NCBI GenBank assembly: GCA_032717465.1
Contig: CM064697.1
Location: forward strand, 639,001-703,000
Length of the DNA: 64,000 nucleotides
Direction: 5' to 3'
From: Coenobita brevimanus
Taxonomy: Eukaryota; Arthropoda; Malacostraca; Decapoda; Coenobitidae
The notes below the pieces were generated by a model. The model was not told the origin of the DNA. It did not search any database and saw only the letters and a list, made by a program, of their open reading frames with translations. The position numbers were made by a program, and so were the translations under genes. The number at the start of each line of letters is the position of its first letter. Position 1 is the stretch's first letter. Positions 23,885-35,379 of the stretch are shown one piece after another.

Positions 23885-24410
23885 AAACCCCTTCATCATC
23901 ATCGAATCCTACGTTGCGCCATGAAGAGCGTAGGAGCCCGGGGCTAGGCCTTTTGGTCCTGACACTTAAGATGAGAGTGACCAGCCTCACTCATCCCTGA
24001 GTGGCATTACGTGAGCAGTAAACTCTAACCATCCCTTGGATATAAACCTTCACCAGCTCAATCCGATTGGAGCGCCGTAATTACCCACTAAACCACCAGG
24101 CGCCAAAATTTGGTTATTTGGTTACCACCCATTGTAGTAAATGGTTTCCTGTTGTACAGGAAACCATTTGGCTTGTCACTCAGTGTAGAGTCGCCCACAG
24201 GCAGAAGGAAGAGGAAAGAATGAAGGAAAGAAATACAGAAGACAGTGTGTAAAGTCATCCGTAGGTAGAAGGACGAGGAAAGAATAAAGGAAAGAAAGAC
24301 AGAAGAGGATTGAGGAAATGAAGGATGGAGGAGAGGAAAGAGCAGACATCCGAGAACAGCACTACATCGAGTGAGTGGATGGTGAGCTCCCCTACCCACC
24401 ACAACCCATA
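23885..24410 (-). repeat. Dispersed repeat family C, copy 1 (tRNA-like SINE part plus extension)
   Basis: On the minus strand 24106-23890 reads GGCGCCTGGTGGTTTAGTGG, which includes a pol III A-box-like TGGTTTAGTGGG. A diverged middle and CCACTCAGGGATGAGTGAGG follow, then GGCTCCTACGCTC and a GATGATGATGA tail. The rest (24107-24410) shares GGTAACC, GGAAACCATT and CTTGTCACTCA with copy 2, and also GCACTACATC-AGTGAGTGG. The 24177-24300 part contains a 58-bp tandem duplication of an AGGAAGAGGAAAGAATGAA-type unit. Confidence 0.7.
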
Positions 24411-24419
24411 CAGATCTTT

Positions 24420-25080
24420 TTTTTTTTTTTGTACTTTTTCTGGATTCACAGATTTTATATATTTTAAAAACTGCTTTAAAATGCCATTCCTGACTCCTCC
24501 GCTGGCAGTATTAACTTCTCCGACGGGTAACTTTCATAAGTGACGAAAACCGTGTGCAAAATAATCTTTCATCTCTTTTGCGGCTTATGTTGCAGATGCA
24601 TCATAAATTTCCTTCATGTTGCTGTTCCCGAGCTGCGATGATTATTAATTAAACAGATTAAAAAGAAAAGAAAATGGGAGACTATAACAGAAACTCGACA
24701 TGAACATATTCTTTGCACTTCAGGACGGGACTGAAGCTCCAGAGAGGCCTCTTGAACACATGCAAGGACTCTGGGGGTTTCACGAGCAGCTTCAGAATGG
24801 GGTGGGGGCTTCGGATGTTATATGGACGGGGGAGAGGGGAGTCGCATGCACAGTACAGGCACATGTACAGTCAGTAGCACCTGCTAAAAATGATAGAACA
24901 AATAAATAAAAATATATGGTCTGTTTCTTATTTCTGACGAAGAAATGGGTTGGTAGACTCGAAAAATCTAAAAACACAAAAATGCTTTCTGTGAACAAAA
25001 ATACAAGGGACGCGAGCCATGCATAGTAAAGAATAAACGAAAAAGACAGTAAAACGCCCCTTTGGCTCTCTTATACTTAC
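24420..25080. other. Intronic sequence, one GC-rich island
   Basis: Mostly AT-rich. A GC-rich island at 24715-24850 is open in several frames but has no convincing paired splice sites, so no exon is called. Confidence 0.4.
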
Positions 25081-25098
25081 GCTCCCTCAATTGCGATT
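25081..25098 (-). CDS. Candidate 18-nt microexon of the large minus-strand gene
   Basis: An excellent acceptor (CTCGTTTATTTACAG after a T-run) and a full donor (GGGAGC|GTAAGT) flank only 18 nt. Its phase (1 in, 1 out) fits the junction between the exons at 26.1 and 9.4 kb. Inclusion adds six residues (KSQLRE) and changes the following split codon from ATG (Met) to CTG (Leu), giving TKSTKSQLRELLPDSAS. The size, divisible by three, and the perfect splice signals argue for a genuine alternatively used microexon, but chance cannot be excluded without transcripts. Confidence 0.6.
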
Positions 25099-26031
25099 CT
25101 GTAAATAAACGAGAAAAAAGAGCCTTGTTTATACACAAAAATGGTTGGGTCGTGAGGAGGCCTTCAGGGGTGGGGTGTCGGTAAAGTTAAGAGTGCACAA
25201 GATTCATTTTTTTAGCTATCTGTTTTTCTGAAGGGAGGGGTAACTACAGTAATGGAAAAATATGGGTTGGTTCATATCTACAAATACTCTAAAGGAGAAA
25301 AGAGTGTTACAGTTGAGGATAAAATTGTCATGAATTCTACTGCTGACAGACTCTAATGTGAAGGTAAAAAAAAATAATAATAATAATGAGGTTTGGAAAA
25401 ATCTACGAGCTATTATGAAAAATGACCACTCTTAAGCACTGGGTTCTAACTTGCTGTATTATATCAACGTTTATACTCTCAGCTACGCAAGTTCGGAGAG
25501 ACGCAGTGCAGGAACGCCTTCAACCATACTTGCTTTTCTCGTCTTGTCTACTTTGCTGTCTTCTGTTCTCGTTATCTCCACCGCTCTAAGGAGGTTTGTC
25601 ATTTTAATATCAGGCAGTGGCTATGTTTAACAGTTTACAGCAAAGCATTAGGAGTATTAGTCGACGTCAGCTCTTCGCTTACCATTACGTTAATTCGTAA
25701 ATAGGTTAGAAGCTGATGCGATCCCGTTTGTTACTTATTTTTCTACAGGGAAATGACAGTCAGAAGTTTATGAAGAAGTAACAGGTGCAGCAGTATAGCA
25801 GTTAGAGGCAGGTATTATTGCAGCGGCAGGAGGTATAATTTGATAGAGCATGAAGCAGCAGTAGATATTTTTATATCAAAATGTTTAAACGTTAGAATCC
25901 TCATAGAACCTGTGTTTACTCACCGTCTTCACACCACTTGTATCGGCTGGAGTGAGCGACCATCATAAACCTCAAGCTACAGTATCTCTATGCTCTTGAA
26001 TTAATGTGGCCTACAGCTCCCTTTTACTTAC
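25099..26031. other. Intron, nothing recognised
   Basis: AT-rich with no supported coding sequence or repeat families. Confidence 0.5.
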
Positions 26032-26178
26032 TCGTAGATTTGGTTGGCACTGGTTGGCCTGGTTCCCGGTACGACTTGAGATATCTGTCGAACTGTTCAG
26101 GGCTCAGGGTGCTGTTGAAAAACTGGTGGATCCGGTTGGAGAGGCGGTCCTTCAGGATAAGCTTCTCTTTTTCCTTTT
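26032..26178 (-). CDS. Exon of the large minus-strand gene, Lys-rich helix-like segment
   Basis: The acceptor CCACCTCACCAG and donor ACGA|GTAAGT bound 147 nt, phase 1 at both ends. The product reads EKEKEKLILKDRLSNRIHQF, then FNSTLSPEQFDRYLKSYREP, then GQPVPTKST. The first half looks like an amphipathic helix, and the LSPEQFDRYLKSY stretch resembles the helical tails of the RYP exons. It precedes the 18-nt microexon at 25.1 kb. If the microexon is skipped, the leftover A joins TG of the 9.4 kb exon to make Met. Confidence 0.82.
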
Positions 26179-27557
26179 CTGGTGAGGTGGGAGGACCCGG
26201 GAGCGTGGGTGTAAGTACCGTGAAGGGTTGTCAGAAGGGAGTGGGGAACTTGGGGGTCGATATCTATGCCGTCTGACTAGGGAATGCTCAGTTTGGGCTG
26301 TGGGTTGTGGTGTTCAGTTGGCCACTTGGTGGTGGCACGATGTTTTGTACTATGTAATGTTAGCAGCGTTTGTCTTAGTTGATTGTGTAATCGTGATTTT
26401 GTATTGATTTGTGTGTTTTTGTAGCACTTTGCTTTGCTGTATTATACTATATGTGACTAGACTTAAGTGTAATCTTTAGCATCATTATTGGATGATGGGA
26501 AAAATCTGTTTTAGATTATAGTATAGACAAAAATATATTGGCCGATGTAAAGTAAAGGCCAGTCTTATTTGCTAATTTCGTTATTGGAAAATACATGCAA
26601 AATTTCACCATGTTGCACGTTTACCGTTGTACAAAATATTTTTAAAAGAATGACAGTTTTGATTTCATTTTTTTTTCAAACTAGTCTAAGCTAACAAAAC
26701 TTTGCAGTAAAAAATATCCATGATATTTGAAAACTTTTTCAAATTAGGGTACAAGTCTATCCTTTGTGCCATTAAAAAAAAAAAAGATCTCAAAACATAA
26801 CCTTATCTTTAATGTTAAAGAAGTTGATGCATGATGCTATATATAAAACAGTCATGAGACTGGCTATATCTAGGGTTGCTGTTGGTGTTAGTGTGAGACT
26901 TGTAGTTGTGGGTTACTGTTGTGGGTTAGTGAGCGATGCTACACTCCGAGAGAAGCAAGTTATCAACCAGCCACCTTGCGTACTCCATGCTAGCGCTGCA
27001 GGCAGCCTTAGTTGCCAGGGTTAAAGAAACATAAAGAAACTGAGTAAGAACGAGAGACGAGGAGAAACGCTCGAGAAGACAGTAATGGTACCGTTGGACG
27101 GGGTGGACGGCACAGACCTTGCCATATATCACCACCCCAACCTGCCGGCGATGTGGCGTAAGTTTCTCACGGTATTTCGCTTTGTCGCCGCCGCCGTCGT
27201 TGTTGTCGTGGTGGTTGCACAGTGTTTGGCGTTGCACGTTTCATATAGATAAGTCAAAGCATTATATAGTCTAACTGCTGCCATACCGTTTATTGTATTT
27301 GAGTTTTTCAACCTGCCCGTTGCTGTTGCACCTGTTTTAAGAGACCGTGTTGGGATGCTTCAACAAACTGCTCTATCATACGAGAAGAAAGAGAGCTTCA
27401 ATCGTCACAGTAATACAGCTTATTTTTATTTTCATAAAGTATTGCATAAGGGATTTTGTTTATATTGTTCTTCCTCAATAAATTTGGTCAAGTGTCTCTC
27501 AAGATGGTAGGGTCATGTGGGTGTGGTGGAGGGGGTGGATGGGGAGAGGACACTTAC
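26179..27557. other. Intron holding the candidate nested plus-strand frame
   Basis: Apart from the 55-codon plus-strand frame at 27085-27252 the sequence is AT-rich and featureless. Confidence 0.5.
27085..27252 (+). CDS. Candidate 55-codon membrane micropeptide or first exon of a nested plus-strand gene
   Basis: An ATG in a favourable context (CAGTAATGG) opens a 55-codon frame on the strand opposite the host gene, within the intron between its exons at 27.6 and 26.1 kb. The N-terminus is MVPLDGVDGTDLAIYHHPNL followed by PAMWRKFLTVFRF. Next comes a strongly hydrophobic span of about 18 residues (VAAAVVVVVVVAQCLALHV) and a short SYR tail before TAA. This is the layout of a single-pass membrane micropeptide or of a type II signal anchor. 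A perfect donor (TGGC|GTAAGT) sits after codon 24, so the frame could instead be a first coding exon splicing out before the hydrophobic part. No family is recognised and expression is unproven. Confidence 0.33.
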   Translation: MVPLDGVDGTDLAIYHHPNLPAMWRKFLTVFRFVAAAVVVVVVVAQCLALHVSYR

Positions 27558-27686
27558 CAGCCTGCGTGCGGGTGGTCTTGTAGTGACTCAGGCACTTGAT
27601 CCTCAGGTTGTCCTTCATCTGGTCGTCTTCAGGGTAGTAGCGTTGGCGGCGAGAGGCCAGCCTGGGCAGCTCATTGAACTCCAGGG
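27558..27686 (-). CDS. Exon of the large minus-strand gene, third RYP-motif exon
   Basis: The acceptor CTCTTAAACAG and an ideal donor (GCTG|GTAAGTG) bound 129 nt, phase 1 at both ends. The encoded sequence is ALEFNELPRLASRRQRYYPE, then DDQMKDNLRIKCLSHYKTTR, then TQA. The RRQRYYPEDDQM core aligns loosely with ARYPSDDPDHI and ARYPSLSEPQM of the two preceding large exons, suggesting a repeated unit of roughly one exon each. No known domain is recognised. Confidence 0.82.
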
Positions 27687-29070
27687 CTGTTTAAGAGAGG
27701 ACCAGGAGCCCCCCACCGGGACGAACACGTTCAATTTCTTGTCGTGAATGGGATTATTTTGGATGGGATGTGTGTTTAGGTGCTTGTATCTGGGCCGTTG
27801 GTTCGTCCTCTGTCAGCTAAGGAGTTTGATGTTGTGATTTCAGAGTTAGATTTCTTTTGTTTATTTTCCTGAATTTTGGGTTTCTAGTCAAGTGGTCTCG
27901 CTTCCTTGGTAGAGTATCGATTCACTTCTGCTACTTTCACTCGACAAGGACATGGGGTCAAGACAAGGACAGCCTGAGGTGCGCAACACAGTGGCAGGCC
28001 TATGCGGTCAGGGTAGGCTAGGTCAGGTCAGCGGGCACCACGACCTCGTCACCGCCACATCTGCACCCAGTCACAGTCTCGCGGTAACAGTAAGAGGGCA
28101 GCTCAGCCAATTTGTTTTCTTTAATTCATTTCATTCATGTCGGAGTTAAAGTTAAAATTTTAAGAGTGTAATCTTAGTTCCTTTGTTTTCAACTAGTGAC
28201 ATATTCTCTTGCGTAAATGTGGGTTGGTGTGATCATATTAAGGTTATTGTTTTGCTTGGTGTGCACAACTCCTGTGCGCATAGACCATGTATCATCACTT
28301 TGATGCTTTCGTTAAATTCTAATCCAGACTCCTGTGTCTGTTTGGCAAATTTTTTATATAATCAAGCATCAGCAGATTAAAGTGATTTTTATATTTGATG
28401 CTGTTACACCGAAGCCATTGTGCTATTCGCTTTAAGTTGTATTTTATCTAGTTCAGTTACTTCAGTATACACGATTTATGAGTTTCATTTTTGTGCCCGA
28501 TGGATGACGAGAGTAATATTACATTAAGGAACAGTTATATGCGGTCTTATGGAAATTATTTATACGTATTTAAAAGATTATTGCAGTCATGTACAAGAGA
28601 AATGTTTCATTTTGATCACTTCTTGGTCGAGGAAAGTAGACGAAATGTTTTGATGTTAGTGTGAGCTCAGCGTTATTGGCAGGCGGGTGTGTTATGCCCA
28701 AGCTGCTGCCACTTGACCAGACTCAACACCGCGCCGCGCCACATTTCCAACACTCCTTCGATGTTAAGTAAATCATTAAGAAGGAAATAAAAAGAACACA
28801 AAAATGAACCTAACAATCAGATTCGGATCGAGTTACCATCGCGCGCTGTCAAATAAAATAGAATCCAACATAAAATAAAAGGATATTAGGTCCAAGCTTT
28901 TTAAATAAGTTATCGAGGGGTGAGTCTTGTGCCTGTTTAGGAGTTAGTGAAGGAGCGGTGGATTATTTCTTGAGCCTCCCAGTCCTTCATCAGGGGCCGG
29001 GCCTGACATCATCCACGCCACCTCCATCTTTTCTCTCTCAGTCACCTGCTTCAGAGTTAAAAAAGAAACC
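27687..29070. other. Intron, first part, nothing recognised
   Basis: No supported exon or repeat. The short plus frame at 27952-28149 has no recognisable features. Confidence 0.5.
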
Positions 29071-29289
29071 TTAACCCCTTCACTAAATGACGTCTTATTT
29101 TCTCTTAATTCTCCTCTTGTTACCTCCAAACGTTTTAATTAGATTTGGAATGAGGGTCTTGTACTGAAGGGGTTAATGAAGGCTGCATCCAACCCTCCTC
29201 AGCTCAAAAAAGACCCTTGTAATCTGAATAAAATTATCTGAAGGCATCAAGAATAGAGTAATATAACGTCCTCGTTGTGAAGTGGTTAA
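29071..29289. repeat. Foldback element family A, copy 8 (best-preserved termini)
   Basis: Left end TTAACCCCTTCACTAAATGA then CGTC; right end ACGTCCTCGTTGTGAAGTGG then TTAA. The middle carries TGAAGGGGTTAATGAAGGCT and CTGAATAAAATTATCTGAAG. Confidence 0.88.
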
Positions 29290-29419
29290 CTGGCTGTTGT
29301 TGGCATTTATGTGGGAGACTTTGATGGTTTTATGACTGATTTTTGCATGGTTTAAAGAGATTAAAGGGGAGGGGGCATGTTTTTATCATTTAAGAGATGT
29401 CCCTTTCATGATGAACGCG

Positions 29420-30587
<1,168 letters not shown>

Positions 30588-30737
30588 CCGGCCTGTTCTC
30601 CCTGTCGCCGTCCAGATACTCGGCCTTGCAGATGGCGGTGATGTGGTCGGGGTCGTCTGAGGGGTATCGTGCCCGTGCCCTGCGCTTCCACTGCGGCTGA
30701 CCCCCGGCGAACTCCACGCACGCCAGGTGCTTCGGAC
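30588..30737 (-). CDS. Exon of the large minus-strand gene, second RYP-motif exon
   Basis: The acceptor AAAACGCAG and donor CCGG|GTAGGT bound 150 nt, phase 1 at both ends. The translation begins GPKHLACVEFAGGQPQWKRR, continues ARARYPSDDPDHITAICK and ends AEYLDGDRENRP. The ARYP motif followed by two acidic residues and an amphipathic segment parallels the 32.6 kb exon. The phase-1 symmetry shared by the exons at 30.6, 27.6 and 26.1 kb would permit skipping or past duplication. GC-rich codon use stands out from the flanking (GA)n-rich intron. Confidence 0.82.
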
Positions 30738-31939
30738 CTGCGTTTTGTTTATCACAGATGTGCACTCATCGTCTCAGGGTGCATACACACTTCTTGCCCG
30801 TGTGCATCACACCAGCGTAACGGACTTTCCAACTCCGTATATGACCATGGCATGTGTCTGGTTACTCATACAAATGCAGACGTTGCTTCATGAAGCAACA
30901 TGGATCGGCCGTGTGTACTCTATTCGGCCTTTTAGTGCACTTGAGGACTCCTGGTAAGCGTACAGCTTGATGTGCGTGCCTTGATGGTATATACACACAC
31001 CTGTTTCTTCCGTGTGTGCTTGGCTTGAGTCTTGCGGACATATGTCCACATCGTGATCGGAGTTCTGCACAGTAAACTGTATCCAGGGATGTACGTGTGA
31101 CTCGTAACCTGATAAGTTCTTCTGCGATGTTCTCTCTGGCCTATAGTCGTGGCCACATACCACACTACACTTCACTTATTCCGACAACACGCTGCACATA
31201 CACTCAGGCAGGTCACCACTCGCACACCACAACACACTGCCCTCAACACATACACATTAGACATCACTACACATACTGTACACGTCTACACACTGCATGC
31301 CTCAGGTCTTAGATGGATCACTCACACAGTCACAGGGTCGGAGGGAAGCGGTATATAAGGGGGTGTTGGGGCGGGGTGTATAAGGAAGGGGATTAGCACA
31401 TATTTACATCATGTATATATATATATATCAATAGAAACTGTGATTATAGTAACTTGTTTATATGGAAGTTTATAGATTGTACATTTGTTCGTGAAAAAAG
31501 TTTGTATTATATCATTCTTGGGCTATGTTTAACTTGTAACTTGTAAATAAGAAATGTGAATAGCAACTTAATGCTAAATTCTTAATTCTTAATTCAGTAA
31601 AGAGTATCAGAAAATTTTACAAGTGAATTGTAAGGTTGTATTGTAAAGGCAAAAAATTACCTGAAAAAGAGTAATGTAAATAGCATTATTAATAATATAT
31701 ACACCACTTATCATATGCTAGAATTTAATAAATGCAATAAGTTTTATAATCTGGATGACTGTTTTCAGTACAAACAAAATGGCAAATTGAACACTCAGGT
31801 GAACATGAAAAACGGAAGAAAGTAAGAGATAAGAATCATGAAAGTAAGAGAACAAGAAGGAGAATATAGAGTAAGTGAGGCTGAAAGTGAGAGAGTGTGA
31901 TAATGAGGGTGAGGTAAGTAACGAGGGACATCATCTCAC
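30738..31939. other. Intron, ACAC/CACA-rich then AT-rich
   Basis: A loose ACAC and CATC-rich segment at 31150-31330 precedes AT-rich sequence. No exon recognised. Confidence 0.5.
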
Positions 31940-31980
31940 CCGACGAATACTTCTTGTCGTCAGTAGCGGCGCCGACAGCC
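31940..31980 (-). CDS. Small exon (41 nt) of the large minus-strand gene
   Basis: A clear pyrimidine-rich acceptor (CTTTCTCTGTCGCAG) and a donor TCGG|GTGAGA bound 41 nt, phase 2 in and phase 1 out. With the preceding AA it encodes KAVGAATDDKKYSS and one base of the next Gly codon. Both junction phases agree with the exons at 32.5 and 30.7 kb, which is the main support for so short an exon. A TC/AC microsatellite starts about 25 nt upstream in transcript sense and provides much of the pyrimidine tract. Confidence 0.78.
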
Positions 31981-32003
31981 CTGCGACAGAGAAAGATGGA
32001 TCA

Positions 32004-32005
<2 letters not shown>

Positions 32006-32078
<73 letters not shown>
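32006..32078. repeat. (TC)n followed by (AC)n compound microsatellite
   Basis: (TC)n at 32006-32047 abuts (AC)n at 32049-32078, immediately upstream (transcript sense) of the 41-nt exon. Confidence 0.95.
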
Positions 32079-32080
<2 letters not shown>

Positions 32081-32193
32081 TATTATTACGAAATTGAACA
32101 CTGCTTCACCCTATTAATAACTGCAGACGTACATACAGATACTCTACATGAATTAATGGCTACTTATACTGTTCGTAAGAGAAATGTATTTTG

Positions 32194-32195
<2 letters not shown>

Positions 32196-32240
<45 letters not shown>
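32196..32240. repeat. (GT)n microsatellite followed by GTGTG-rich decay
   Basis: About 22 GT units, with degenerate GGTGTGNNGTATGGTGTG sequence continuing to about 32455. Confidence 0.92.
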
Positions 32241-32241
<1 letters not shown>

Positions 32242-32464
32242 TGACAAAATGCGTTGTGATGTTGAATGTAATGTGGTAGAGTGTGAGCTGTGGTGTGTAG
32301 TATGGGTGTAGTGTGATAGTGTTAGGTGAGGTGTGGTGTGGTGTGCAGTATGGTGTGGACTGTGGTGAGCAATAGGGTGAAGACTGGTACGGTATAGTGT
32401 GTGATATGGTGTAGTGTGAAGTATGGTGTAGAGTGACGTGTGGCAGAGTGTGTTGTGTACCTAC

Positions 32465-32781
32465 TTCTTAGTGCGTTCTGGCAGGATGATCTCTGGCACG
32501 GGTCCGGTGGGGTCGAGGGAGTAAGCGAGGGACTTGAGCCTAATCCTCATCTTGTCCACGTGGTCCTGGAGCATCTGCGGTTCAGAGAGAGACGGGTAGC
32601 GGGCGGCCAGACGGGCAAGGTGACGGTCGCCCTCACTCTCACCTCCTAACCCGGGGCCCTCGTTGCCGTGCTTTCGAGACAGCTTTGGCTCGGGCCGGGG
32701 CACCAGAGCCAGGTTCTCTTCTGGGCCCCGTGGTGCTGGGTGATGGTGGGGCGGGGCCGGTGGGTGTAGTCCAACGGCCGC
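32465..32781 (-). CDS. Exon of the large minus-strand gene, first of four RYP-motif exons
   Basis: The acceptor TAACCAACAG is followed by 317 nt, phase 0 in and phase 2 out at GAA|GTAGGT. The product begins AAVGLHPPAPPHHHPAPRGP and continues PEENLALVPRPEPKLSRK. It then forms a charged, helix-like part, ARYPSLSEPQMLQDHVDKM, followed by RIRLKSLAYSLDP and VPEIILPERTK. Using this donor, AA plus G of the next exon makes Lys and the frame continues correctly. A second donor four bases later (TAG|GTACAC) would leave an in-frame TAG stop after ERTKK, so a truncated isoform is possible. The motif ARYP recurs in the exons at 30.6 and, as QRYYP, at 27.6 kb. Confidence 0.8.
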
Positions 32782-34036
32782 CTGTTGGTTAGTGTTAGTC
32801 TGTTAGTAGAAGCTGCTGATGCTGCCACTACGCCTTAAAGAAGGATCGTGCGTGCCTCTGTTGCACTCCTGTTACCTCACAGGCCAACTCAGTAGCGCCC
32901 GAGGTTACAAGAACATTCACAGTACTAGCGGTTCTGGCTACACCGACAAGCACAGCAGCTGAAACTACAGGAGGGTGGAAGCAAGCAGCATTATAACACA
33001 ACTAATAACTACTGCCCAAGATCACATCCTTTATGTTATTGCCAGCATCTCACAGGTTAATGTGCGCAATTATTTTATATTTAGATACAGGCCACGTATT
33101 TCGTCCTGCTTGTAAAATGCGACTGAAAGCAAGGATTGAGGGTTTGTACTGACGTGATTTTGCTACTCCACACTTCATTGTTCGTGCAGCGAGGCAGTTT
33201 GGTTGGGATGATGATGACGATGATTGTTATTAAAGAACAGTATTTTTCCAGGATTTGGGCAGAATATGAATCAATAGAGATTTATGTAGGCTTTGGGAAC
33301 GACATGGCTTAAAGTTGTGATCCCAGGCGAGGAATTACACAGGTGGCCTAGAGCTACTACTGCAGAGGGGTTGAGGCAAGCAATGTAATGGAGTGTTGTT
33401 GTTTTTCTTATGGTTTCATCTGGAAGTGAACCCAATGGTCTACAGGCTGCAATTGCCCTCTTCTCGTAGTCCACCATCCATCTTTTGGAGATGCGGAGGG
33501 AGTTAAGGAACGTAGATACAGTATACGTATGGTTACATCAGTGCCACTACGTAAACGGCCTTCTTCTTCAGAAGCGTTAAGTTTAGTGTAGTGTAGTGTG
33601 TCCTACTGCCTCACTGCCTCTACTTCTGACCCAGGTACACATACCTTCTCCCCACCAACTCATTAATCTAATCTGTCTGGGTTTTCTTCACTCTCATCAC
33701 TAGCCTCTGCCTTATGTCTTTATTTTTAAGCTCCTTTTTACTTCCCAAATATCTTCCATATGATTATCTTGCACTTTCTTACTAAGGTCTCCTTTTGCAG
33801 TGACAAAGATTCTGAATTGAATATTTACATCGTTTTCATTGACATAAGAGATGTTTTGGGTAAAGAAAAACAAACTAAACGACACCACATTAGCGATTGA
33901 ACTTAAACACTGAAATCTTATAATTATTTACTCGTAAGTTGATAATCGAAATACGGAATCAGTCAGATTTTTAGAGCTAGAGGACAAGTCATTCAGTCAA
34001 CTTAGAGATTCTTTGGGGACCATATTTTCGTGGGCT
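32782..34036. other. Intron, nothing recognised
   Basis: No supported exon or repeat family. Confidence 0.45.
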
Positions 34037-34212
34037 TTGGAGCTTTCGTGGCATTTTTCCCTCGGTGATTTATTTTGCATATTACACTGCGATATTCTCG
34101 TTTGCCGCTAATGCCCTTTCCATATGGACATAGTTTGCGTCAGTAACAAAAAAAGAAGATATGAAAGATTAATAGGCAAAATAAATCGCTAAAGAAGAAG
34201 AGCTGCGAATTC
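34037..34212. repeat. Foldback element family B, copy 3
   Basis: The left arm GGTGATTTATTTTGCATATT is mirrored by GCAAAATAAATCGCTAAAGA. The outer ends GGAGCTTTCG and CGAATTCTCC also pair approximately. Confidence 0.8.
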
Positions 34213-34339
34213 TCCTGTTCCAACAAGAAGAGGGCTCAGATTTTGCTTGTATTTAAAGGCGAAACATATTTCAAGCTAACATCCTAGAAATATATATATA
34301 TATTTTTTTTTTATTGTGGCGAGCTTGTTGTGAGACCAA

Positions 34340-34615
34340 GCTTAGCATTATTTTTCTTTAAACTAAAAAAGGAAGTTGGTATGAGTGAAACATGAGGAAA
34401 AGCGAGAGAATGATAATAGTGCAAAGGAGGAAAGAGAGAGAAATGGAAAAGCAAATGGAAATATTGGAGACTAAGAAACAAAGGGGGAAAAGAAAGAGAG
34501 AGAAAGAAGAGCAAAATAATCGGAGCAAAATGAGGGAAAGGAGAATGATAAGAATATGAGGAAGGAAGGGAGACAAAATAAAAAAGGTGCGGATGGAGAA
34601 AAATAATGAACACAT

Positions 34616-34651
<36 letters not shown>

Positions 34652-34730
34652 ATATTTGAAAGGAAGAGAATAAAGAAAGGAGGGTAGAGAACTAAAAGAC
34701 TAAAACGAAAAGATATGATTTGAAGGTGTG
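34340..34730. repeat. Purine-rich block with (GA)n
   Basis: Continuous GA/AAG-rich plus strand including (GA)n at 34619-34648. An (ATT)n tract follows at 34827-34869. The minus-strand FFSL-type frames are artefacts. Confidence 0.8.
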
Positions 34731-34830
34731 TACAGAGTTTAATATAAGCTACTGTGAACAATTTTCAGTTCATTAAAAAGTGTTTTGTTCAGCTCTGGGA
34801 AGCAGTTAACAGATTTGTTTTCATTTATTA

Positions 34831-34869
<39 letters not shown>

Positions 34870-35029
34870 GCTGCTACTCTACACGTATTACTCTCCATGT
34901 TATAATTACTATGTTGACTAAATTACTACAGTATAATGTGCGGAAGCGATAGTTAGCACATGACATTATTATGAAATGAAGATGATAACGCAAAGGAAAT
35001 ATAAAATGAAATCAGAGGGAGGGAGTTAC

Positions 35030-35370
35030 TTAACCTCTTCACTACGAGGAAGTCTTTTTTCATTGTTTTCATGTTACCTCCAGACGATTTTATTCAGTTT
35101 AGGAAAGACCTCTTGTTGTAAAGGAGTTACTAACGGCTGTATCTAACCCTTCAGCTCTAAGTGTCAAATCTGAATGAATGAATTTATTGGTGAAAGAAAA
35201 ATAAAGGTGACATGAAGCCACTACGTCAATGCCTCGTTTCAGTTTTACCCTCGCTATCTTCTGTTTTATTCAGCTAAGAGGATGGGTAGAGACAGTCTTC
35301 ATTAACCCCTTGACTACCACCGGACCCCCCTTTCTAAAAGCAACAAAATCGTCTGTTGGTCTTAATAATA
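35030..35370. repeat. Foldback element family A, copy 9 (composite of two partial copies)
   Basis: The left copy begins TTAACCTCTTCACTACGAGG with CCAGACGATTTTATTCAG and TTAGGAAAGACCTC. A second partial copy follows with GTTTTATTCAGCTAAGAGG, ATTAACCCCTTGACTACCAC and AAAATCGTCTG. Confidence 0.8.
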
Positions 35371-35379
35371 ACGCAAAAG

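Noticed and set aside
24700..24909. Plus-strand frame with DGTEAPERPLEHMQGLWGF after TTTGCACTTCAG
   Set aside because: GC-rich and open, but the donor is weak and there is no partner exon. The minus strand is equally open.
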